Positions 1 to 5,654 of a stretch of 7,622 nucleotides of DNA are shown one piece after another (the stretch's first letter is position 1; every line of letters begins with the position of its first letter). This stretch comes from Thermodesulfobacteriota bacterium (lineage in GTDB: Bacteria > Desulfobacterota > Desulfobacteria > Desulfobacterales > RPRI01), in the NCBI GenBank assembly GCA_030836965.1, contig JAUPLM010000116.1, forward strand, positions 1 through 7,622, read 5' to 3'. The notes beneath the pieces were generated by a model, which worked only from the letters and a program-made list of their open reading frames with translations, was not told the DNA's origin and made no database searches. The position numbers were made by a program, and so were the translations under genes.

Positions 1-149
1 CAAGGGGGATGAAAGAGGCGGAGATGGAGATAATTGCGGGGCTCATCGTCGATGTCCTCAGGAATCACAGGGATGATTCGGTTGTCCGGCGGACAAAAGA
101 TAAAGTCCTCGAACTTTGCAATGCTTTTCCGATATATAATAATTGTTGA
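1..149 (+). CDS. glyA: Serine hydroxymethyltransferase, C-terminal fragment
   Basis: Only the last 48 codons are present; the first complete codon is at position 3 and the TGA stop is at 147-149. The readable peptide begins RGMKEAEMEIIAGLIVDVLR and ends CNAFPIYNNC. The pattern 'RGM-E-EM--IA-LI---L' followed by 'V---V--LC--FPIY' is the typical C-terminal end of bacterial GlyA. The enzyme is a cytosolic, PLP-dependent transferase that converts serine and tetrahydrofolate to glycine and 5,10-methylene-tetrahydrofolate, the one-carbon donor for thymidylate and purine synthesis. The PLP lysine and the rest of the protein lie outside the window. It is followed in the same direction by a dCMP deaminase, a neighbourhood known from Desulfobacterota. 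The identification is from family knowledge of this short tail plus synteny. Confidence 0.87.
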   Translation, partial: RGMKEAEMEIIAGLIVDVLRNHRDDSVVRRTKDKVLELCNAFPIYNNC

Positions 150-153
150 TGAT

Positions 154-195
154 GGTTTCGTAAAAATGCTGATTTTATGCCGTTTTACGGCAACC
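154..195 (+). other. Small hairpin just after glyA
   Basis: Arms ggtttcgtaaaa (154-165) and ttttacggcaacc (183-195) are inverted copies with one bulge and a 17-base loop. An alternative shorter hairpin, gccgt-ttt-acggc, sits at 179-191. It begins five bases after the glyA stop, so it may help end or stabilise the glyA transcript. There is no clean T-run after the stem, so it is not a convincing intrinsic terminator. It could instead be the left part of the repeat element that follows. Confidence 0.4.
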
Positions 196-203
196 CGTTT
201 TCG

Positions 204-393
204 ATGAACTTATTGGAAGTCTGAATATGCTCTCTTAATGAGATTTTTGGGGATTTTAAAATCACTTCACTAAATCACTAGAAGGTTTGGGCTGCCGCCC
301 TCAAAGCCTTGTGATTTTTAACGCTTAAGTGATTTAAAAATCTGTTTCCCAAAAATCTCAAATCCGTTCGCATATGACTTCCAACTGGTTCAT
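204..393. repeat. Long interrupted palindrome (MITE-like intergenic element)
   Basis: Nested inverted arms can be paired from the outside in: atgaac (204-209) with gttcat (388-393); ttggaagtc (213-221) plus atatgc (225-230) with gcatatgacttccaa (370-384); tgagatttttggg (239-251) with cccaaaaatctca (348-360), 13 of 13; gattttaaaatcac (252-265) with gtgatttaaaaatc (329-342), 13 of 14; aaatcac (272-278) with gtgattt (311-317); aagg (282-285) with cctt (307-310); ttt (286-288) with aaa (303-305); ggg (289-291) with ccc (298-300). The apical loop is ctgccg. The interior is AT-rich with a GC-rich tip and has no coding capacity worth naming. The size and symmetry resemble a non-autonomous miniature transposable element or a large intergenic palindromic repeat. 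No clear target-site duplication was found, and copy number cannot be seen from one window. As RNA it would fold into a long hairpin. The right arm runs into the longest open frame of the dCMP deaminase. Confidence 0.7.
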
Positions 394-433
394 TAAAATT
401 GAGGAAGTATATGGTATCAAAAATTATCATCGT

Positions 434-439
434 AAGGAG
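434..439 (+). promoter_or_regulatory. Ribosome binding site deciding the dCMP deaminase start
   Basis: An aaggag motif lies 12 bases before the ATG at 452. Spacing is a little long but usable. No comparable motif precedes the ATG at 374, which lies inside a palindrome arm. An in-frame GTG at 443 is too close to the motif (3 bases) to be preferred. Confidence 0.55.
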
Positions 440-451
440 TTTGTGAAACAG

Positions 452-913
452 ATGCCGGATAAAAGCAGCCGCCCTTCATGGGACAGATATTTTATGGATA
501 TCACGGCCCTTGTAGCCCGAAGATCTACATGCTTAAGGCGCTCCGTGGGCGCTTCGATAGTCAAGGACAAGAGGATTCTATCAACAGGTTATAACGGCGC
601 TCCTTCGGGTTTGAAGCACTGCCTTGAAATCGGTTGCCTTCGTGAAAAAATGAATGTTTCGTCAGGAGAGCGACATGAGCTCTGCCGGGGAATTCATGCC
701 GAGCAGAATGCTATAATTCAGGCCGCTTTTCACGGGGTTTCCATACGCGGCGCGGCTCTTTATTGTACCAACCTTCCCTGTTCCATATGCGCCAAGATGA
801 TAATAAATGCCGGCATAAAAAAAATATATTATCTGGATGGATATGCGGACGCCATCTCTTCCGGAATGCTTCAGGAAGCTGGAATAGAGGTAGTCAAAAT
901 TGAGAATATCTGA
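452..913 (+). CDS. comEB: Deoxycytidylate (dCMP) deaminase, ComEB-type
   Basis: Zinc-dependent cytosolic enzyme of the cytidine/deoxycytidylate deaminase family that converts dCMP to dUMP, the substrate of thymidylate synthase. From the start chosen here the protein has 153 residues. It opens with [15 protein letters not shown], matching the usual 'RPSWDEYFM' start of the family. The zinc site is visible as HAE (residues 82-84, His ligand and catalytic Glu) and PCSIC (109-113, two Cys ligands). The substrate-side motif [10 protein letters not shown] is at about 44-53. The frame is open upstream to an ATG at 374, which would add 26 residues ([20 protein letters not shown]...). I reject them because the first codons lie in the arm of a palindrome, do not look like the family, and lack a ribosome site, whereas aaggag precedes 452. 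It sits between glyA and nrdR, consistent with a dNTP-supply role. Function is clear; the start is somewhat less certain. Confidence 0.9.
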   Translation: MPDKSSRPSWDRYFMDITALVARRSTCLRRSVGASIVKDKRILSTGYNGAPSGLKHCLEIGCLREKMNVSSGERHELCRGIHAEQNAIIQAAFHGVSIRGAALYCTNLPCSICAKMIINAGIKKIYYLDGYADAISSGMLQEAGIEVVKIENI

Positions 914-928
914 CATGGAGGCTTTTTT

Positions 929-1381
929 ATGAAATGCCCTTTTTGCGCGGAGCTTGACAACAAGGTGATCGATTCAAGATTGAGCAAGGATGGGAACGTG
1001 ATCCGCAGGCGCAGGGAATGCATAGGATGCAGCAGGCGGTTTACTACATATGAGCAGATTGAAGAGATTCCTGTTGTGATCATCAAGAAAGACGGGCGCA
1101 GGGAGGTTTTTTCAAGGGACAAGGTCCGCAACGGTATGCAGAAAGCATGCGAAAAAAGAAACATAAGCATGAATGTCATAGAAGATTTTCTGGATGAACT
1201 CGAGCGGGATCTCAGGGAGACCGGAGAAAAGGAGATACCTGCTCATGTAGTCGGCGAAAAGATCATGGCCAAGCTTCATGACATTGACGGCGTGGCGTAT
1301 GTCAGGTTCGCTTCGGTGTACAGGGAATTCAAGGATGTTAATGATTTTGTTTCGGAACTTAAGAAACTGTTAAGCAAATGA
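929..1381 (+). CDS. nrdR: Transcriptional repressor NrdR
   Basis: Full-length NrdR of 150 residues, the usual family size. NrdR is a nucleotide-sensing repressor that binds NrdR boxes in ribonucleotide reductase promoters. The N-terminal zinc ribbon shows Cys3, Cys6, Cys31 and Cys34 with a basic stretch IRRRREC before the second pair. The ATP-cone domain follows from about residue 49 ([13 protein letters not shown]) to about 139, and carries [11 protein letters not shown] at 124-134, a hallmark of the family. A ggagg site at 917-921 lies 7 bases before the ATG. The gene starts 15 bases after the dCMP deaminase stop, so the two are very likely cotranscribed and both concern dNTP supply. Its target nrd genes are not in the window and I see no NrdR box here. 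Confidence 0.97.
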   Translation: MKCPFCAELDNKVIDSRLSKDGNVIRRRRECIGCSRRFTTYEQIEEIPVVIIKKDGRREVFSRDKVRNGMQKACEKRNISMNVIEDFLDELERDLRETGEKEIPAHVVGEKIMAKLHDIDGVAYVRFASVYREFKDVNDFVSELKKLLSK

Positions 1382-1410
1382 AACTATCTGCCGGCTAAAG
1401 CCGGTAGTTT
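1381..1410 (+). terminator. Hairpin directly at the nrdR stop
   Basis: The stem is aaacta (1381-1386) with tagttt (1405-1410), a 4-base bulge (tctg), then ccggc (1391-1395) with gccgg (1400-1404) around a TAAA loop. It starts on the last base of the nrdR stop codon. It could end or protect the nrdR transcript. No T-run follows (the next bases are caggggttcg), so a standard intrinsic terminator is doubtful. Confidence 0.4.
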
Positions 1411-1412
1411 CA

Positions 1413-1485
1413 GGGGTTCGGGGATTCAAAGGAGTGTACGAAAAGCTTTTCTTCCACCACTCGGCCCCTTGACCCCTCGAACCCT
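1413..1485. repeat. Imperfect palindrome between nrdR and ribD
   Basis: The arms are gggttcg (1414-1420) with cgaaccc (1478-1484), then ggg (1421-1423) with ccc, tcaa-a-gg (1426-1432) with ccttga (1467-1472), and agtg (1433-1436) with cact (1458-1461). The centre contains a perfect 12-base palindrome, gaaaagcttttc (1440-1451). Mismatches and bulges are spread through the arms, as in degenerate intergenic repeats. No open frame is needed to explain it. It may be a repeat family member or part of the ribD leader. Confidence 0.5.
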
Positions 1486-1487
1486 TT

Positions 1488-1522
1488 TCAGGCAAGATCC
1501 CAAAAGATATTTTTTTGCCTGA
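1488..1522. other. Inverted repeat upstream of ribD
   Basis: tcaggcaa (1488-1495) and ttgcctga (1515-1522) are a perfect 8-base inverted pair around a 19-base AT-rich loop that contains a run of seven T (1510-1516). It ends 41 bases before the ribD start. It could be a leader hairpin, an operator-like site, or a terminator remnant. Nothing in the sequence singles out one of these. Confidence 0.4.
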
Positions 1523-1563
1523 TTGAAACTTTGTCTGTAAAGCATGGTTGTAGGCTTGTAAAT

Positions 1564-2667
1564 ATGGATGACACATTCTTCATGAAGATGGCGCTTGATC
1601 TTGCGGAGAAAGGCCGCGGATTTACCTCCCCGAATCCCATGGTCGGCGCTGTTGTCGTTAAAGACGGCAAGGTTGCCGGCAAAGGATATCATGAAGCGGC
1701 AGGAAAACCTCATGCGGAGGTGAATGCCATTGACGACGCAAAGGCCGGCGCAGGCGGCGCCGTTCTTTACGTTACTCTTGAACCGTGCAACCATTTTGGG
1801 AAAACGCCTCCATGCACTGAAAAAATTATTGAATCAGGCATAAAAAAGGTTGTAGCGGCCGTAAGGGATCCCAATCCCGGTGTTAAAGGAGACGGCGCAG
1901 AGTTTTTAAGAAGCAGGGGAGTGGAAGTAGTCTTTGGAATTTGTGAAAAAGAGGCGATAAAGCAGAACGAGGTTTTTTTTAAATATATTAAAACAAAGCG
2001 GCCATTTGTAACAGTTAAATGCGCTTCGACGCTGGACGGTAAAATTGCGACCAAAACAGGAGATTCCAAATGGATTACAGGCGAGGAATCGAGGCAATTC
2101 GTTCACCGGCTGAGGCATTTTAACGATGCCATTATGGTCGGCATTGATACCGTCAAAAGGGATGACCCTAAGCTTACAACCCGGATTGAAGGATTAAAGG
2201 GCCGGAACCCGGCAAGAATAATTCTCGATTCAAGGCTTTCAATTTCTGAAGATGCGTTTGTATTGCAGCAGAATGCAGGTTCTGATACAGTTATCATAGT
2301 ATGCGGTCCGTTGATAGATGCAGCCTTGTTACGGAAAAAAGCGGAGTTTGAGCAAAAAGGCATTAAGATTATCGAGTCCCCGGAGAAAGGCAACCTGATA
2401 GATCTCGATTTTCTTATGGCAAACCTCGGCTCGATCGGGATTACAAGCCTTTTAATTGAGGGTGGAAGCCGGGTGATGGCATCCGCCTTTTCTGCCGGGA
2501 TAGTTGATAAAATTTTCTTTTTCTTTGCCCCCATGATTCTCGGCGGTGACGGCGTAACTATCTGCAGCGGTCCCGGACCGGTCCTTATGCGTGATGCCAT
2601 TTCCGTGAAGGATGTTAATATTCGCAGGTTTGGAGAAGACATTCTGGTTGAAGGATATATACGATAA
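1564..2667 (+). CDS. ribD: Bifunctional riboflavin biosynthesis protein RibD (deaminase/reductase)
   Basis: Carries out the second and third steps of riboflavin synthesis: deamination of 2,5-diamino-6-ribosylamino-4-pyrimidinone 5'-phosphate, then NADPH reduction of the ribosyl chain. From the ATG at 1564 the protein has 367 residues, the usual length. The deaminase domain (about 1-145) has SPNPMVGAVVV near the start, the zinc motif HAE (50-52), and Cys75 and Cys84 in the EPCNHFGKTPPC segment. The reductase domain (about 147-367) begins RPFVTVKCASTLDGKIA, contains 'GIDTVKRDDPKLTTR', and carries the LLIEGGSRV nucleotide-binding segment near 296-304. The frame extends upstream to a TTG at 1531, adding 11 residues unlike the family, so 1564 (MDDTFFMKMALDLAEKG) is preferred. 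The ribosome site before it is weak (gtagg at most). ribE starts one base after its stop, so the two are translationally close. Confidence 0.96.
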   Translation: MDDTFFMKMALDLAEKGRGFTSPNPMVGAVVVKDGKVAGKGYHEAAGKPHAEVNAIDDAKAGAGGAVLYVTLEPCNHFGKTPPCTEKIIESGIKKVVAAVRDPNPGVKGDGAEFLRSRGVEVVFGICEKEAIKQNEVFFKYIKTKRPFVTVKCASTLDGKIATKTGDSKWITGEESRQFVHRLRHFNDAIMVGIDTVKRDDPKLTTRIEGLKGRNPARIILDSRLSISEDAFVLQQNAGSDTVIIVCGPLIDAALLRKKAEFEQKGIKIIESPEKGNLIDLDFLMANLGSIGITSLLIEGGSRVMASAFSAGIVDKIFFFFAPMILGGDGVTICSGPGPVLMRDAISVKDVNIRRFGEDILVEGYIR

Positions 2668-2668
2668 T

Positions 2669-3334
2669 ATGTTTACCGGAATAATCGAAAGCCTCGGTAG
2701 TATCAAGACGATCCGTTCCTCTGGAAGCGGAGGAAAGCGTTTTGCCGTAGAGGCCGATATCAGCCTTGACGGAACAGGTATAGGTGAGAGCATTGCCGTA
2801 AACGGAGCCTGCCTGACTGTTGTCAGTATCGCCGGAAAGCGTTTTGATGTCGATGTATCACCTGAGACTCTTGAAAAAACAACCCTGGGGAACGCAAAGG
2901 CCGGAGAAAGGGTAAATATAGAGCGGGCCATGCGTCTTTCAGACCGTCTGGACGGGCACCTTGTTTCAGGGCATATAGACGGGGTGGGTGTTATAACCGG
3001 AAAAAAAGCTGCCGGAAACGCAGTAATAATAACTTTCAGCATACCCGGTTCGATTTCCCGTTATGTAATTAAAAAAGGATCTGTTGCGGTTGACGGCGTG
3101 AGCCTTACGGTGAACAACTGTGATGAGGGATGGTTTGAAGTGAGCATAATTCCTCATACAGCAGGGCTCACTACGATGGGTATAAAGGATGCGGGCGGTC
3201 TTGTTAATATTGAAACCGATATGATAGGCAGGTATGTTGAACGCTTTGTGGGCTTGCAGGCTGATAATGATAAGAAAAAGATTGAAAAATCATCAATAGA
3301 TATGGCTTTTCTGGCTAAAGCCGGATATCTGTAG
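2669..3334 (+). CDS. ribE: Riboflavin synthase, alpha subunit
   Basis: Catalyses the dismutation of two 6,7-dimethyl-8-ribityllumazine molecules to riboflavin plus the pyrimidine precursor, the last step of the pathway. The protein has 221 residues, and both lumazine-binding repeats are visible. Repeat 1 runs from MFTGIIESLG, with SIAVNGACLTV at 41-51 and SPETL near 64. Repeat 2 starts near GHLVSGHIDGVG (96-107), with VAVDGVSLTV at 139-148 and NIETDMIGRYV at 190-200. MFTGII is the invariant N-terminus of the family and fixes the start at 2669. A longer in-frame start at 2612 would overlap the end of ribD by 56 bases and add foreign-looking residues. A modest gaagga sits 13 bases upstream, and the start lies one base after the ribD stop, which suggests coupled translation. 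The gene is called ribE in this type of cluster and ribC in some other naming schemes. Confidence 0.97.
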   Translation: MFTGIIESLGSIKTIRSSGSGGKRFAVEADISLDGTGIGESIAVNGACLTVVSIAGKRFDVDVSPETLEKTTLGNAKAGERVNIERAMRLSDRLDGHLVSGHIDGVGVITGKKAAGNAVIITFSIPGSISRYVIKKGSVAVDGVSLTVNNCDEGWFEVSIIPHTAGLTTMGIKDAGGLVNIETDMIGRYVERFVGLQADNDKKKIEKSSIDMAFLAKAGYL

Positions 3335-3348
3335 AAGAAAAAGGGTTC

Positions 3349-3405
3349 CCGCCACACCGATTGGCGGATTCGCCACAAATATTGGCGAACATTCTGCCTT
3401 CGGCA
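3349..3405 (+). other. Run of three small hairpins in the ribE-ribBA gap
   Basis: The 121 bases between ribE and ribBA hold three consecutive stems: ccgcca (3349-3354) with tggcgg (3362-3367); ttcgcca (3369-3375) with tggcgaa (3383-3389); and tgcc-ttc-ggca (3395-3405). The second and third 'cgcc/ggcg' blocks can also pair with each other's neighbours (ggcg-gatt-cgcc at 3363-3374), so two mutually exclusive folds are possible. The heptamer attggcg occurs twice (3360-3366, 3381-3387). The conserved boxes of an FMN riboswitch are not recognisable. It may be a processing or stability element, an attenuator, or an intergenic repeat. Confidence 0.5.
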
Positions 3406-3455
3406 AGGATTCGAGGGTTCAGGTAAAAAATGGTAAAAGGAGATGTGTTTAAAAA

Positions 3456-4670
3456 ATGCCGTTAATTTCAATTGAAGAAGCAATCAGGGACATAAAAGAA
3501 GGGCGCATGGTTATTCTGTCTGATGACGAAGACCGTGAAAATGAAGGCGATCTGACCATGGCGGCCGAAAAAGTAAACCCTGAAGCTATAAATTTCATGT
3601 CAAAATACGGGCGGGGACTTATATGTCTTTCCATGACGGGGGAGAAGATCGATTCACTTGAGCTTCCGCCCATGGTCGAAAACAATACTTCCATGTTTCA
3701 GACAGGTTTTACGGTTTCCATAGAGGCGAGATGCGGCGTTACCACCGGAATTTCAGCCGCTGACCGCGCCATAACCATACTCACCGCCATAGCAGACGGC
3801 GCGAAGCCGAAGGATCTTGTCAGACCCGGTCACATTTTTCCTTTAAGAGCGAGAGACGGGGGTGTGATGGTGCGTTCCGGTCAGACGGAGGGATCCGTCG
3901 ATCTGGCGCGTCTTGCCGGATTGAAACCGGCCGGAGTAATCTGCGAGATAATGGATGAAGACGGTTCGATGGCCAGAATGCCTGCCCTTGAAAAATTCAG
4001 TGAAACGCACGGAATAGGCATTTGCACTATAGCGGATCTCATCGAATACCGTATGAGAACCGAAAGCTTTGTCAGAAGAGCGGCGGAAACAATGATTCCG
4101 ACTTCATATGCCGGAGAGTTCAGGGCGATTGTATATGAAAACGATGTTGATGACTTTCTCCATATCGCGCTGGTCAAGGGAGAGATAGATCCTGAAAAGC
4201 CTGTTCTTGTCAGGGTTCATTCAGAATGTCTTACCGGAGATATATTCGGATCTTTAAGGTGTGACTGCGGCGATCAGCTTCACGAGTCGATGCGGATGAT
4301 TCAGAAGGAGGATATGGGAGTTCTTCTTTATATCCGCCAGGAAGGACGCGGCATCGGACTCGTCAACAAGATTAAAGCCTATGCCTTGCAGGACCAGGGC
4401 TTTGATACTGTCGAGGCGAATGAAAAACTTGGTTTTAAGGCGGATATCAGAAATTACGGCATCGGCGCCCAGATTCTGGTTGATCTCGGCGTAAGAAAGA
4501 TGAGGCTTATAACGAACAATCCCAAAAAGATGGTCGGACTCGATGGATATGGATTAAGCATTATTGAACAGGTCGGGATTGAAATCGAGGCGAATAAATA
4601 TAACAAGTGTTATCTTGAGTGCAAGAAGCTTAAAATGGGGCACCTCATCAATGTTGATGTTGCTCCTTAA
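3456..4670 (+). CDS. ribBA: Bifunctional DHBP synthase / GTP cyclohydrolase II
   Basis: Supplies both precursors of riboflavin. The N-terminal domain makes 3,4-dihydroxy-2-butanone 4-phosphate from ribulose 5-phosphate, and the C-terminal domain opens GTP. At 404 residues it has the normal fused length. The RibB domain (about 1-200) shows the acidic metal loop [10 protein letters not shown] (23-32), [13 protein letters not shown] (93-105), [10 protein letters not shown] (123-132) and [12 protein letters not shown] (144-155). The RibA domain (about 205-400) shows [18 protein letters not shown] (255-272) with zinc ligands Cys258, Cys269 and Cys271, then RQEGRGIGL (294-302), ADIR (329-332) and TNNPKK (353-358). 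Both active sites look intact, so this is not one of the RibBA proteins with a degenerate half. The site aaggag (3437-3442) lies 13 bases before the ATG across an A-rich stretch; no better in-frame start exists nearby. Confidence 0.97.
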   Translation: MPLISIEEAIRDIKEGRMVILSDDEDRENEGDLTMAAEKVNPEAINFMSKYGRGLICLSMTGEKIDSLELPPMVENNTSMFQTGFTVSIEARCGVTTGISAADRAITILTAIADGAKPKDLVRPGHIFPLRARDGGVMVRSGQTEGSVDLARLAGLKPAGVICEIMDEDGSMARMPALEKFSETHGIGICTIADLIEYRMRTESFVRRAAETMIPTSYAGEFRAIVYENDVDDFLHIALVKGEIDPEKPVLVRVHSECLTGDIFGSLRCDCGDQLHESMRMIQKEDMGVLLYIRQEGRGIGLVNKIKAYALQDQGFDTVEANEKLGFKADIRNYGIGAQILVDLGVRKMRLITNNPKKMVGLDGYGLSIIEQVGIEIEANKYNKCYLECKKLKMGHLINVDVAP

Positions 4671-4702
4671 GCTTATAACCTTTTGATTTTTTCTTAAAAC
4701 AT

Positions 4703-4707
4703 GGAGG
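4703..4707 (+). promoter_or_regulatory. Ribosome binding site deciding the ribH start
   Basis: The string ggaggagg (4703-4710) is a strong Shine-Dalgarno sequence. With ggagg at 4703-4707 it gives a 5-base spacing to the ATG at 4713. The upstream in-frame ATG at 4701 overlaps this site and has no ribosome site of its own. Confidence 0.75.
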
Positions 4708-4712
4708 AGGAT

Positions 4713-5186
4713 ATGCCTAAAATTATCGAAGCCAGGCTTATCGCTGAAGGCAAGAAATTTGCAATTGTGGCAAGCCGGTTTAATGATTTTATCACGGACA
4801 GGCTTGTCGGCGGAGCCGTTGACGCGCTGCTGCGGTCAGGGGCAATGGAATCCGATATTGAAATAGTAAAGGTTCCGGGTTGTTTTGAGATTCCTCTTGT
4901 TGCAAAAAAGATGGCGGCAAGAAAGAAGTATAATGCCATTATCTGCCTTGGGGCTGTTATCCGTGGAGCAACGCCGCACTTTGATTATGTGAGCGCCGAA
5001 GTTTCCAAAGGAATCGCCATGGTCGGTCTGGAGGCATCGGTTCCGGTCATTTTCGGAATAATAACAGCCGATACGATAGAGCAGGCAATCGAGCGGGCAG
5101 GCACCAAGGCCGGAAACAAGGGCTGGAGCGCCGCGATATCCGCCGTTGAAATGGCAAACCTCATAGAAATCGTCGATCAAGCGTAG
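4713..5186 (+). CDS. ribH: 6,7-dimethyl-8-ribityllumazine synthase
   Basis: Condenses 5-amino-6-ribitylaminouracil with 3,4-dihydroxy-2-butanone 4-phosphate to give the lumazine that RibE converts to riboflavin. Family members assemble as pentamers or 60-mer shells. The protein has 157 residues, the usual size, and opens [19 protein letters not shown], matching the family. Visible motifs are SRFNDFIT (21-28), VPGCFEIP (54-61), [14 protein letters not shown] (80-93) with the catalytic His89, [12 protein letters not shown] (114-125) and GTKAGNKG (130-137). Position 57 is Cys where Ala or Ser is more common in the VPGxFE substrate loop; I do not expect loss of activity. The ATG at 4701 would add four residues but lies over the ribosome site. 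nusB begins two bases after the stop. Confidence 0.97.
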   Translation: MPKIIEARLIAEGKKFAIVASRFNDFITDRLVGGAVDALLRSGAMESDIEIVKVPGCFEIPLVAKKMAARKKYNAIICLGAVIRGATPHFDYVSAEVSKGIAMVGLEASVPVIFGIITADTIEQAIERAGTKAGNKGWSAAISAVEMANLIEIVDQA

Positions 5187-5188
5187 AA

Positions 5189-5629
5189 ATGGGACTTCGC
5201 CGAAGGTCAAGAGAGCTTGCCATGCAGGCTCTTTTTTATATGGATAAGTGCAGGGATAATTCGGAAGGGAAACTGAAGCTCTTCCGCGATAATTTCGATC
5301 CCGCAGAAGATGTACTTCCTTTTTTTGAGAGGCTTGTGAGGGGCGTTATATGCTCCGAGCAGGAGATTGATTCCATAATAGAGCAGTTTTCCAGCAACTG
5401 GAAAATAAGCCGCATGTCGTGTGTCGACAGGAATATCATGAGAATAGCGGTCTATGAACTTCTCTGGTGCAGTGATATTCCAGCCAAAGTGTCTATAAAC
5501 GAGGCAATCGACATAGGTAAAAAATACGGAACTGAAGAGTCGGGGCCGTTTATCAACGGCATCCTTGACAGTATCCGGGACGCGATAGAAAAAGAAATAA
5601 TTAAACGAAAAAATTCAGAAGTTGTTTAA
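5189..5629 (+). CDS. nusB: Transcription antitermination factor NusB
   Basis: NusB binds boxA RNA together with NusE (ribosomal protein S10) and promotes processive transcription of rRNA operons. The protein has 146 residues, the usual length, and is all-helical in its family. Recognisable segments are the N-terminal RRRSRELAMQALFYMD (about 4-19) with its basic RNA-binding character, the central NWKISRMSCVDRNIMRIAVYELL, and the C-terminal VSINEAIDIGKKYGTEESGPFINGILD. The start is two bases after the ribH stop with no good ribosome site in front, so translation is probably coupled to ribH. A ribH-nusB pair is common in bacteria, without a known mechanistic link between NusB and flavin synthesis. 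Confidence 0.96.
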   Translation: MGLRRRSRELAMQALFYMDKCRDNSEGKLKLFRDNFDPAEDVLPFFERLVRGVICSEQEIDSIIEQFSSNWKISRMSCVDRNIMRIAVYELLWCSDIPAKVSINEAIDIGKKYGTEESGPFINGILDSIRDAIEKEIIKRKNSEVV

Positions 5630-5644
5630 AAGACTTATAATAAC

Positions 5645-5649
5645 GGAGG
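5645..5649 (+). promoter_or_regulatory. Ribosome binding site for the TTG-started MBL gene
   Basis: A ggagg at 5645-5649 lies 5 bases before an in-frame TTG at 5655. The TTG at 5622 overlaps the nusB stop region and has no such site, and no in-frame ATG lies close behind the motif. Confidence 0.65.
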
Positions 5650-5654
5650 TTGAT

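Noticed and set aside
204..393. CRISPR array or transposase-bearing insertion sequence
   Set aside because: There are no regularly spaced direct repeats and no transposase reading frame; the symmetry is a single nested palindrome.
150..451. NrdR boxes or an nrd operator near the dCMP deaminase and nrdR
   Set aside because: No pair of sites resembling the NrdR box consensus could be seen; the inverted repeats present are much longer and different in sequence.
1381..1410. Strong intrinsic terminator separating nrdR from ribD
   Set aside because: The stem is good but is followed by caggggttcg instead of a T-run, so it was kept only as a low-confidence terminator-like hairpin.
1524..1563. Sigma-70 promoter directly upstream of ribD (TTGAAA or TTGCCT as -35)
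   Set aside because: No convincing -10 element lies at 16-18 bases from either hexamer.
1426..1794. Minus-strand open frame of 122 codons across the nrdR-ribD gap
   Set aside because: It overlaps the conserved start of ribD and the palindromic gap, and its product looks like no known family.
3335..3455. FMN riboswitch (RFN element) upstream of ribBA
   Set aside because: The gap is structured, but I could not recognise the conserved RFN boxes or the multi-stem arrangement they form.
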